NCBI GenBank assembly: GCA_021234155.1
Contig: JAJEKV010000094.1
Location: 3,020,535-3,084,534 of the forward strand
Length of the DNA stretch: 64,000 nucleotides
Source of the DNA: Isoetes taiwanensis
Lineage: Eukaryota; Streptophyta; Lycopodiopsida; Isoetales; Isoetaceae
Reading direction: 5' to 3'
Shown: piece after piece, positions 33,268 to 41,915 of the stretch
How the letters are laid out: every line of letters begins with the position of its first letter
Numbering within the stretch: position 1 is the stretch's first letter
Translations under genes and position numbers: made by a program
Notes under the pieces: generated by a model
Told to the model about the DNA's origin: nothing
Database searches by the model: none
What the model saw: only the letters and a program-made list of their open reading frames with translations

Positions 33268-35232
33268 GTGAAGATCCTGGGACGTATAGTGATGAGAGAT
33301 GAAGTAGGGGAGCCCCCTCCCCAATTTAGAAAATACAGAAAGAAGAAATCGATGAAGATAGGACTCACCGGATTGAAGAAAAGCTTGAAATTCCTTCAAG
33401 CCAAGATGAAAGCAAAAGTAATTGCCTGCATCTCTATTTCGGCAGGCATTGATGGTGAGGATGGTGCCGTTGATGCCAGAGCAGATCCATCAGAGGGATT
33501 AAGAATTAAGACTCCCAAAATTACCTCTTTGCATGAAGATGGCAGGAGAGTTATTGATGGCCGGAAGGAGGTTGCTGAAGAAGATGGTCAGGTCTTTGTC
33601 CAAGAAAAAGGGAAAATCTTAGAAACAGTTGGGATTATCGGCAAAGAGGAGAACGCCACAGCTTTTGCAAAAGTTCTTGAAGCCCTAAATCGTGGCCAGA
33701 TAAAAATATCTTATAAAGAAATGGCGACAGTTGGAGATGAGATCAAGAATAGGGTCGCCTTCACCGCAAACAGAGAAGACTATTTCTTTGATGAAGGATT
33801 ATCCTTTGCTTCCGCAATCTCTTGCATCTATGGCCGTGCCAGAGCCACTGCAATCGGCCAGATTAAGGTCATACAGAACCCCCTTCCCAATAAGGCCAAG
33901 CTCAAGAAATTCAAAAATTACAGAGTCTTTGGCACCCGAATCCCTGGCAAGATTGTTAACAGAAGAATTGTGGCTCTGTCTAGAGGCAAAGAACTGTCTT
34001 CAAAGAAGAATGAGGGATACATACAGAGGGCTTTTGGACCCTACTTGAAGATTGTGAAAGGTGCTATGAAGCAATTGGCCAGGAAGTATCCGAAAGATGA
34101 GATTGGATGGCATGGCTATCGCTTGTATGCCAAGTTTAGACCAAAAATTGTCGCCTCAGAAGATGGGATTGATACCCCAAGCTTCAAAATTGAGGAACAA
34201 ATGGCAGGCCAGATAAAAGAGGGTGCAAAGGAGAAAACAGGGGAAGCAGAGCAGGAACAGAGACGGAGGCTTTACCCATTCCATAAGTTTGAGATAAATG
34301 CCGGAAATGGTGCACAGATTCGCATGCAAAGCAATGGTGCAGCAGATGTTGATGTTGAAGATCCAGTTGTTCGGTACTCCCTTAGTCCGGGGTTTCCCAG
34401 GAGCGGCTCACCTGGTGTTTCTGGACTTGGTTCACCACACTCCACATCTATTCACGATCTGACTTCTCAAATTCGGGTGGTGTTCCCTGACATGGAGAAA
34501 ATCCTGACTATTGAATCTGTTGATGAAGCCGGTACTGCTGAGGCCATAGAAGCCAAGAACAGGGCCTATGAAGTTGCTATAGAGGACGGGATTGATGTCC
34601 CAAAATTCGAATCCATTGAGGAAGAAAAGGTAGAACTTTCAATTATTGGAGAGGCTCAAAACTTTCACGGTTTGGCAGATGTATTTGAAAATGAGGCAGG
34701 AGAGCAGAGAGACATCTCTGGAAGGCCGAAGATAATGCTGCTTGATGGTTCTAATGAAATATTACAGAGGAAATTTGTAGAAAACAAGGAGATGCTCAAT
34801 GATTTTATTGATGCTGCTGCACAAGTAGACATTGGAGATCCTCATATCAAGGGAGGGTCTACAATTCCGGTTGCAGATCAAGATCAAAATGAAGACACTT
34901 ATTTTAAAGGTATTCATTTGATTTCTAATGAAAATGGCATAAGCTTTAGATGCTCAAGGGAGGGAAGATTAGATGATGTGAGCAATCTAAATACGAACAT
35001 GGAAGAAGACATCACTCCCTTGGCATGCAAGCGAGAGAAATCAGATTTATGGGATCTTTGTTATGACTTTGCTGATGATCATGAAATGGTTCAGCTAATT
35101 CTAGAAGGCAGCAATAAAAATTTATTCATAAACGAAGCTGTAAGTATTATTGGAAATATCCCACCCAGCACAGACGAAGAGAAGAATTCCTCATACAAGA
35201 TTCAAGAACAAGAATACTCAGAAGAAGATTAG
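33268..35232 (+). CDS. Uncharacterised 654-codon ORF of LTR unit 2
   Basis: Same length and frame as unit 1 with no stop or indel. From the start to about 34890 it is nearly identical to unit 1 (visible changes: GGCCGC to GGCCGT, GGCCGG to GGCCAG, CACTCG to CACCCG, AAA to AGA). From about 34895 to the stop it carries about 17 substitutions in 370 bp, giving residues such as DTYFKGIHLISNENG and ending EYSEED instead of EYPEED. That diverged tract continues through LTR 3 into unit 3. The predicted product has the same GWHGYRLYAKFRP motif and no recognised domain. Initiation is probably at the internal ATG, codon 9. Confidence 0.7.
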   Translation: MKILGRIVMRDEVGEPPPQFRKYRKKKSMKIGLTGLKKSLKFLQAKMKAKVIACISISAGIDGEDGAVDARADPSEGLRIKTPKITSLHEDGRRVIDGRKEVAEEDGQVFVQEKGKILETVGIIGKEENATAFAKVLEALNRGQIKISYKEMATVGDEIKNRVAFTANREDYFFDEGLSFASAISCIYGRARATAIGQIKVIQNPLPNKAKLKKFKNYRVFGTRIPGKIVNRRIVALSRGKELSSKKNEGYIQRAFGPYLKIVKGAMKQLARKYPKDEIGWHGYRLYAKFRPKIVASEDGIDTPSFKIEEQMAGQIKEGAKEKTGEAEQEQRRRLYPFHKFEINAGNGAQIRMQSNGAADVDVEDPVVRYSLSPGFPRSGSPGVSGLGSPHSTSIHDLTSQIRVVFPDMEKILTIESVDEAGTAEAIEAKNRAYEVAIEDGIDVPKFESIEEEKVELSIIGEAQNFHGLADVFENEAGEQRDISGRPKIMLLDGSNEILQRKFVENKEMLNDFIDAAAQVDIGDPHIKGGSTIPVADQDQNEDTYFKGIHLISNENGISFRCSREGRLDDVSNLNTNMEEDITPLACKREKSDLWDLCYDFADDHEMVQLILEGSNKNLFINEAVSIIGNIPPSTDEEKNSSYKIQEQEYSEED

Positions 35233-35307
35233 AAGATGCATGAAGGACCAGATTCTGAGATATGAAGCTGATTCTGATCATGGCTGAGTTGTTGGTTTGA
35301 GGGAGGG

Positions 35308-35499
35308 TGTTAGAATATAACAACCCTGCCAACTCAACATATCATATGATGTGTCATCCATGTAGGCAAATAGTCGTGTCCCATGATAAACAGTCGTGTC
35401 TATATGAAGCTACGATGGGAAGCTTGTTCCCATCCAGTTTTCTCTATTTCAATATTATATCTGCATTCTAGTTATCTCAGTTCATTCCTAAACTTAAGA
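35308..35499 (+). mobile_element. LTR copy 3 (shared by units 2 and 3)
   Basis: 192-bp LTR, 2 bp shorter than copies 2 and 4 because TATATATGAAG reads TATATGAAG. It also differs at CAACAT (for CAGCAT) and CCCATGAT (for CCTATGGT), making it the most diverged of the four. Confidence 0.92.
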
Positions 35500-35515
35500 T
35501 GGTATCAGAGCTGAT

Positions 35516-37480
35516 GTGAAGATCCTGGGACATATAGTGATGAGAGATGAAGTAGGGGAGCCCCCTCCCCAATTTAGAAAATGCAGAAAGACGAAATCGA
35601 TGAAGATAGGACTTACCGGATTGAAGAAAAGCTTGAAATTCTTTCAAGCCAAGGTGAAAGCAAAAGTAATTGCCTGCATCTCTATCTTGACAGGCATTGA
35701 TGGTGAGGATGGTGCTGTTGATGCCAGAGCAGATCCATCAGAGGGATTAAGAATTAAGACTCCCAAAATTACCTCTTTGCATGAAGATGGCAGGAGAGTT
35801 ATTGATGGCCGGAAGGAGGTTGCTGAAGAAGATGGTCAGGTCTTTGTCCAAGAAAAAGGGAAAATCTTAGAAACAGTTGGGATTATCGGCAAAGAGGAGA
35901 ACGCCACAGCTTTTGCAAAAGTTCTTGAAGCCCTAAATCGTGGCCAGATAAAAATATCTTATAAAGAAATGGCGACAGTTGGAGATGAGATCAAGAATAG
36001 GGTCGCCTTCACCGCAAACAGAGAAGACTATTTCTTTGATGAAGGATTATCCTTTGCTTCCGCAATCTCTTGCATCTATGGCCGCGCCAGAGCCACTGCA
36101 ATCGGCCGGATTAAGGTCATACAGAACCCCCTTCCCAATAAGGCCAAGCTCAAGAAATTCAAAAATTACAGAGTCTTTGGCACTCGAATCCCTGGCAAGA
36201 TTGTTAACAGAAGAATTGTGGCTCTGTCTAGAGGCAAAGAACTGTCTTCAAAGAAGAATGAGGGATACATACAGAGGGCTTTTGGACCCTACTTGAAGAT
36301 TGTGAAAGGTGCTATGAAGCAATTGGCCAGGAAGTATCCGAAAGATGAGATTGGATGGCATGGCTATCGCTTGTATGCCAAGTTTAGACCAAAAATTGTC
36401 GCCTCAGAAGATGGGATTGATACCCCAAGCTTCAAAATTGAGGAACAAATGGCAGGCCAGATAAAAGAGGGTGCAAAGGAGAAAACAGGGGAAGCAGAGC
36501 AGGAACAGAGACGGAGGCTTTACCCATTCCATAAGTTTGAGATAAATGCCGGAAATGGTGCACAGATTCGCATGCAAAGCAATGGTGCAGCAGATGTTGA
36601 TGTTGAAGATCCAGTTGTTCGGTACTCCCTTAGTCCGGGGTTTCCCAGGAGCGGCTCACCTGGTGTTTCTGGACTTGGTTCACCACACTCCACATCTATT
36701 CACGATCTGACTTCTCAAATTCGGGTGGTGTTCCCTGACATGGAGAAAATCCTGACTATTGAATCTGTTGATGAAGCCGGTACTGCTGAGGCCATAGAAG
36801 CCAAGAACAGGGCCTATGAAGTTGCTATAGAGGACGGGATTGATGTCCCAAAATTCGAATCCATTGAGGAAGAAAAGGTAGAACTTTCAATTATTGGAGA
36901 GGCTCAAAACTTTCACGGTTTGGCAGATGTATTTGAAAATGAGGCAGGAGAGCAGAGAGACATCTCTGGAAGGCCGAAGATAATGCTGCTTGATGGTTCT
37001 AATGAAATATTACAGAGGAAATTTGTAGAAAACAAGGAGATGCTCAATGATTTTATTGATGCTGCTGCACAAGTAGACATTGGAGATCCTCATATCAAGG
37101 GAGGGTCTACAATTCCAGTTGCAGATCAAGATCAAAATGAGGACACTCATTATAAAGGTACTCATTTGATTTCTAAAGAAAATGGCATAAGCTTTAGATG
37201 CTCAAGGGAGGGAAGATTAGATGATGTGAGCAATCTAAATACGAATATGGAAGAAGACACCACTCCCTTGGCACGCAAGCGAGAGAAATCAGATTTATGG
37301 GATCTTTGTTATGACTTTGCTGATGATCATGAAATGGTTCAACTAATTCTAGAAGGCAGCAATAAAAATTTATTCATAAACGAAGCTGTAAGTATTATTG
37401 GAAATATCCCACCCAGCACACACGAAGAGAAGAATTCCTCAAACAAGATTCAAGAACAAGAATACCCAGAAGAAGATTAG
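35516..37480 (+). CDS. Uncharacterised 654-codon ORF of LTR unit 3
   Basis: Intact like units 1 and 2. The first ~205 bp hold about ten substitutions relative to unit 1 (residues R6H, Y23C, K26T, L43F, M47V, S57L, A58T). The remaining ~1750 bp differ by only about five. Its C-terminal region matches unit 1 (EDTHYKGTHLIS, EYPEED) except for D replacing Y in REKSDLWDL and G replacing A in SIIGNIP. The mix shows the three copies are recombinant rather than simple duplicates. Function and family remain unknown; residues 275-293 (KYPKDEIGWHGYRLYAKFRP) are the best handle for a search. Confidence 0.7.
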   Translation: MKILGHIVMRDEVGEPPPQFRKCRKTKSMKIGLTGLKKSLKFFQAKVKAKVIACISILTGIDGEDGAVDARADPSEGLRIKTPKITSLHEDGRRVIDGRKEVAEEDGQVFVQEKGKILETVGIIGKEENATAFAKVLEALNRGQIKISYKEMATVGDEIKNRVAFTANREDYFFDEGLSFASAISCIYGRARATAIGRIKVIQNPLPNKAKLKKFKNYRVFGTRIPGKIVNRRIVALSRGKELSSKKNEGYIQRAFGPYLKIVKGAMKQLARKYPKDEIGWHGYRLYAKFRPKIVASEDGIDTPSFKIEEQMAGQIKEGAKEKTGEAEQEQRRRLYPFHKFEINAGNGAQIRMQSNGAADVDVEDPVVRYSLSPGFPRSGSPGVSGLGSPHSTSIHDLTSQIRVVFPDMEKILTIESVDEAGTAEAIEAKNRAYEVAIEDGIDVPKFESIEEEKVELSIIGEAQNFHGLADVFENEAGEQRDISGRPKIMLLDGSNEILQRKFVENKEMLNDFIDAAAQVDIGDPHIKGGSTIPVADQDQNEDTHYKGTHLISKENGISFRCSREGRLDDVSNLNTNMEEDTTPLARKREKSDLWDLCYDFADDHEMVQLILEGSNKNLFINEAVSIIGNIPPSTHEEKNSSNKIQEQEYPEED

Positions 37481-37555
37481 AAGATGTAGGAACGACGAGA
37501 TTCTGAGATATGAAGCTGATTCTGATCATGGCTGAGTTGTTGGTTTGAGGGAGGG

Positions 37556-37750
37556 TGTTAGAATATAACAACCCTGCCAACTCAGCATATCATATGATGT
37601 GTCATCCATGTAGGCAAATAGTCGTGTCCTATGGTAAACAGTCGTGTCTATATATGAAGCTACGATGGGAAGCTTGTTCCCATCCAGTTTTCTCTATTTC
37701 AATATTATATCTGCATTCTAGTTATCTCAGTTCATTCCTAAACTTAAGAT
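37556..37750 (+). mobile_element. LTR copy 4 (3' end of the array)
   Basis: Full-length LTR from TGTTAGAAT to CTTAAGA(T), then unrelated sequence TTTTGCAGGGCAGGGCGGGG. No PBS follows, confirming this is the outer 3' LTR. The exact last base is uncertain by one or two. Confidence 0.92.
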
Positions 37751-38157
37751 TTTGCAGGGCAGGGCGGGGCCGGATGCTGAGGGGTCGGTGAAGCGGTATT
37801 CTGGCTGAGGAATTTCTGACTTGAGATGCTCAAAATTCCAGCTTGAGATGCTTTGGCTATGGCAGGTTTTCCTTCTGCCCAATAAGTCCCAACCTCTATA
37901 TCTTGCCTCCCTTATTTTAGAAAATCAGTGGTCATGGAATCCCTCTTCATGTGCTCCGCAGCCATCATTTCATTGCATCCCTTCAAAGTCTGCATCTTTG
38001 AGCAGGGCCCATGCTTAGCAGATGCTCATATGGCAGATGTTTAGATAAGGTTTGAGATAAGGTCTTATTATTTTGCATTGTTATATTTTGCAAAGCAAAT
38101 GTGGTTCATCATTCTATCTGCTTGATGCATGCTCTCGGCCTTTCCTTAATGGCCAGG
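37751..38157. other. Non-coding stretch after the LTR array
   Basis: Starts with a short GC-rich segment (GGGCAGGGCGGGGCCGGATG) then becomes mixed. No gene or element end was identified. Confidence 0.4.
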
Positions 38158-38210
38158 TGAAGCATTATGGGACCGATTGACATCGGTGGGGTTCAAATCC
38201 CCATGCTTCA
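38158..38210 (+). other. Compact tRNA-like fold (53 nt, perfect stems)
   Basis: TGAAGCAT pairs perfectly with ATGCTTCA (8 bp). Inside, after a 6-nt linker, ACCGAT-TGAC-ATCGGT forms a 6-bp hairpin directly abutting the T-arm GGGG-TTCAAAT-CCCC, which directly abuts the closing stem. The B box is GGTTCAAATCC. All 18 base pairs are canonical. D and anticodon arms are absent. Confidence 0.65.
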
Positions 38211-39118
38211 TCTTCTGTAATTTCATTGTTTGTTGTAACAGGTTGCACATGACAGGTTGTGGCAGTTTCAGTGTTCTGTGTGTTATGTGCATGCGCCACA
38301 AGTTCTTACAGCCCCAATGTGATGAACAGATCTGAGCATTTCTATATCTTTGAAGTTCATGATTTTCATTTGTGATAGACTTTGCAGCAAGCCCACTTTG
38401 ATGCAATCCAGAGTTGTATCAGTCTTCTTATTCTGTAGAGTTGTTCTTGCTGCACTGCTGGAGCTTTATGGAAGACATGCTCTTGTTGACTTGAATGGCA
38501 TCTTGTAATACAGTTCAGAGATGTCGCAGACTCTTTGTTCCACATTGTTCTTCTTGTTACTCAATTATGGTCTTCTTCTTCTAATTCAATGTGTGTTATT
38601 CATGTTATGTAAACACTCCAGGCAGATCTTGTATTATTGGTGACATGATTGATTGTATTATTCAGATCTTGTATTATGGACTACATGATTGATTGTATTA
38701 TTGACTTGGGACAATGGCCTTGAAACCTTAGGTTAACATGGAAATTGGGGGTTGAACCCATTTTTTTTTGCTCTACGGCCACGGTTAGAGGATAAGGCAT
38801 ATCCTCTGGTATATTCTCTGGATCAAGGGTGCAAATGGAACGAGTGTAAGGATGGAACGAGTGTAAGCACATCTCTATAAACGTGGCTTTGTCACAATAT
38901 TACATCTTAATCATCGGCCATGAGCCATCTTAGTCATCATAGGGACCTAATGGGAGCCTTCCAAACTTAGGGTCGAGGTAGAGTATTGAAAGCGATGGAC
39001 AATAAATAACCTACAAATGATATTGTGACCCTTGGCTTCCTTGAGACTCTTGATGTAGTCCTTGAGACTCTTGATGTACTCCGCTAACTATTGACTTACC
39101 TAGTGTCCTTTATTCGTT
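38211..39118. other. Non-coding stretch with a 38-bp tandem pair
   Basis: The segment CAGATCTTGTATTATTGGTG to GATTGATTGTATTATT is doubled at about 38623-38702. The rest is T-rich with short frames only. Nothing resembling a gene was found. Confidence 0.45.
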
Positions 39119-39121
39119 ATT

Positions 39122-39154
<33 letters not shown>

Positions 39155-39231
39155 TTTATTCGTTCTTGATAGATAGATAGATACTTTTTACGTCATAAGA
39201 GTTCCATTCTAGATAGATAGATAGACAGATA
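39119..39231. repeat. GATA microsatellite
   Basis: An uninterrupted (GATA)n run at about 39121-39155 is followed by shorter runs at 39169-39182 and 39211-39231, separated by imperfect sequence. Confidence 0.95.
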
Positions 39232-39571
39232 GTTTTTACTCATATCACATATCACATCACATGGATGGCAGCATGCCATAGAAGACTTTGAGTTGGGGTT
39301 TGGCGAGGAGTTAAGGTTGCTCCGAATCAAAAGCATAGGGAATCATGATCCCCGTTAGTGACCATTATAAAAACCATTATCATGATCCAATTGTGTGAAA
39401 GGGGTAAGGAAGAAGTAACAACCCATAAGAATCCAATTAAATTGTGAAGATAAAAACATAATGGGCATAGAGACAAGCACAAAACAAAAAGCTGCTCAAT
39501 TGATGTGTGCAAAATGCAACGACATTACACAGCAAAAATGTAGCATGCTGGGGGATATGGAAAACCGAGAG

Positions 39572-39910
39572 CTAGAAGGGAGAGAAAGATTTGCATTTGG
39601 GAGGAGGAGCAGCAGGCAAGGAGATGTTGCATTTGAGAGGCATGGCTTTGGCAGCAGCAGGGTTGAAACCGCGCAGGGCGGTGGCGTTGGCCATGAGCTT
39701 GCAGGCGCACACTTCCTGGGGCGTGGTGGACCGCAGGCCGTCGCAGCATTCCTTTGTTGGGCTTGGTGGATTTTCCCCTATCACAGCTCCTGCGCAGGGC
39801 GCCAGCTTTGCCTGAGTTTTTTCGCAGTCTATCTTTGGCTTGCTCCCACAACTCATCTCCACCATAGCTACAACCATCAATGCTGCAATATACACCATCA
39901 ATTTCCCCAT
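39572..39910 (-). CDS. Non-specific lipid-transfer protein (secreted, 8-Cys)
   Basis: A 112-residue protein starting at a true ATG. Residues 1-22 form a signal peptide (MGKLMVYIAALMVVAMVEMS). The mature part has the complete eight-cysteine pattern C-x9-C-x15-CC-x11-CxC-x23-C-x11-C, which defines plant nsLTPs. The 11-residue spacing between CC and CxC differs from classical type 1 (19) and type 2 (8) and is closest to the type D group. Such proteins fold into four disulfide-bonded helices with a hydrophobic tunnel and carry lipids outside the cell in cuticle building or defence. The C-terminus is short and Pro-rich with no hydrophobic GPI signal. Upstream lie a plausible 5'-UTR intron and a TATA box. 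No nearby gene appears to be functionally linked. Confidence 0.88.
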   Translation of the reverse strand: MGKLMVYIAALMVVAMVEMSCGSKPKIDCEKTQAKLAPCAGAVIGENPPSPTKECCDGLRSTTPQEVCACKLMANATALRGFNPAAAKAMPLKCNISLPAAPPPKCKSFSPF

Positions 39911-39915
39911 CTTTC

Positions 39916-40107
39916 CTGCGAAATCAGCATACCCTCTTTTAGTATAGAATATTGCAACTTGCCCAGGAAAGAAAAAAAATACTCTCTCTGATTATTACTG
40001 TTAACATCTAACATTGCCAAAACTGTAATCATTTTTCACACACACCAGACTCCTAAAAACCCAACAGTTTGATCTGCAATATTGAACCGAAAAGGAAAGA
40101 GCTTTAC
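39916..40107 (-). other. Probable 5'-UTR intron of the lipid-transfer gene
   Basis: On the minus strand GAG|GTAAAGC at 40108/40107 is a good donor and TTTCGCAG|GAAAG at 39916/39915 an acceptor, five bases before the start codon. The 192-bp interval is T-rich on that strand. Transcript evidence is lacking. Confidence 0.5.
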
Positions 40108-40142
40108 CTCCTGCTATCTATCATGTGGAATGGAAAGTCTAT

Positions 40143-40150
40143 CTTATATA
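40143..40150 (-). promoter_or_regulatory. TATA box of the lipid-transfer gene
   Basis: TATATAAG on the minus strand lies about 35 bp upstream of the inferred first exon and about 235 bp upstream of the start codon, a sensible arrangement if the 5'-UTR intron is real. Confidence 0.5.
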
Positions 40151-41580
40151 GAAGATCTGACTTAACTGTGGTTAGCAACCTTACCCATGGCCGGGTTAAT
40201 ATCACGGGTTAGTCTTCTTACTCTAGTTACTTGGTGGTTTGTCAGGTAGACACATGTCATTCTGCACTTTTGTCGATGACTTGTCTTATCAAAATGACAC
40301 ATCAAGCTTCTTGCCACTTTCATATCTCTAATGCCCTCGTGGCATCCCTTGATTGGCCTTCGAAGGCGGCCGCCTCCATCAGATAGCAGGCGCCAGTTTA
40401 TAGTGTATTCAAATGCAAGCGTCTTATACCGAATCTAAAAGGTGGGCGGTTTTATTCATTAGTTAGAAATCGTACTACTGAGTAAAGTGCCACACCGTGT
40501 ATTTTAGTCACTATTTAAGTATTGAGGGTACGTTCCCATGACCCAGATCCGACTCTAAAATAGATCCGACTCTAAAATTTGCTATAAGACAAAACAAAGT
40601 TTGCATCTGTTCCCCTGAAACACTTGACTTCCAAGCATTAGAAAAAATCTTCCAGAAATCCCCAGGTATTTCTGGACTACAAAGTTGAACCTGAGTTCTT
40701 ATCGATCACACTGCATCAATCAGAACATGCCCTAAGCAATAAAAAGTTACATTGTGAAAGGAATCCATGAAAGATATGGGTTATGGGTCATGTAGCAAGT
40801 TGATCAACGTGAGAGATGCTTCATGTACGCATCATCATTCTTTAAGGCTTGCATTCTTGACACCTTATATGTATGCTTTGGTTTTCTTGTACACTTTTTT
40901 TCTTTAGACTTTCTTAGGTCCGAATTGCATGACCTTGTGGGTGGCTATTTAAGTCTTTACTATAGTGCTACAACTAGTATTTATTTTATCACAATTATGA
41001 ACTTACCTTTGTTAGTATCATGGGACTCATGTTAGTAGTTTTATGATTTTTTTATTCTTGTTTTATCTTCATCTTGTCATAGAAGTTTGTTAAATAACTG
41101 CCAAAAGCACTCTTGCTTTCTATCCATGGTTCTTAAATAATATAGTTCTTGCATGTGAAAACAAAGGTCTTTTCCATCATTACTCAGTCAGTTTTTGCCA
41201 AATTCGAACGATGAGATGATGCATAATAATGAACAATTTGCATTCATGATTTCTCTTTGTTAATACTAAATGCTCTAAACTTGTGCAAATGGAGATGTAT
41301 AAGTAATTCTAAAATGCGTGAACTTAGGAAGCACACAAATGAGAAGACATGTAATAACATGCTCAAAGAACATCACATTCACACATCACAATGATACACG
41401 ATTCGAAAGTTACACTATATTATATTCCATTTAATTTAAATATAGAATAGAATCCTTTATTATAAAGTTTTAGTGTATGTCGTGCATAAAACCCTAAAAG
41501 TTTCGACGGCCATGATTTCTTTGATTTAAAAGTTGGACGGTCGTGGAACCAACAGCAACGGCAAATTAATTCAGGGCCTC
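40151..41580. other. Non-coding stretch, no gene seen
   Basis: Upstream of the lipid-transfer gene. The longest frames (such as 40823-41035 plus) are hydrophobic AT-rich translations without family features. No repeats longer than about 20 bp were noticed. Confidence 0.4.
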
Positions 41581-41915
41581 CACATGGTGGCCATGGCAAG
41601 CCTATTCCGGCATTCCATTGTCATTTACACCAGGGATTTCTCTTAAGCCTATTCCGCTTATTTTTTCGTAGGGTTTCTCTTAGCTTATTTTTAGTTTGCA
41701 GCTATGGAAGCTCCGGCAAGACTCAGCCATGGTGGCAATGGCAAGCCTATTCCGGCATTCCATTGTCATTTCGTAGCTATCTCTACACCACAGCTCCAGC
41801 CATGGTGGCCATGGCAAGCCTATTCCGGCATTCCATTGTCATTTCGTAGGGATTTCTCTTAGCTTATTTTAGGGTACGTTTGCAGCTATGGAAGCTCGGG
41901 CAAGACTGAGCAGGG
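41581..41915 (+). repeat. Three direct repeats of a ~70-140-bp block
   Basis: CATGGTGGCCATGGCAAGCC followed by TATTCCGGCATTCCATTGTC starts at 41584, 41727 and 41799. Two copies also share the tail TAGGG(A/T)TTCTCTTAGCTTATTTT and the block TTTGCAGCTATGGAAGCTC. It is an expanded local duplication with unequal spacers. Confidence 0.85.

Noticed and set aside
31481-36296. 105-codon second frame inside each of the three LTR-unit ORFs
   Set aside because: It overlaps the 654-codon frame, repeats in all units simply because the DNA does, and shows no independent features.
30820-37760. TTTTGC flanks as a target duplication of the LTR array
   Set aside because: The 5' LTR is truncated by about 34 bp, so the original left flank cannot be known; the match is short and could be chance.
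39461-39991. 176-codon plus-strand frame over the lipid-transfer gene
   Set aside because: It is antisense to a convincing eight-cysteine protein with signal peptide and has no domain of its own.
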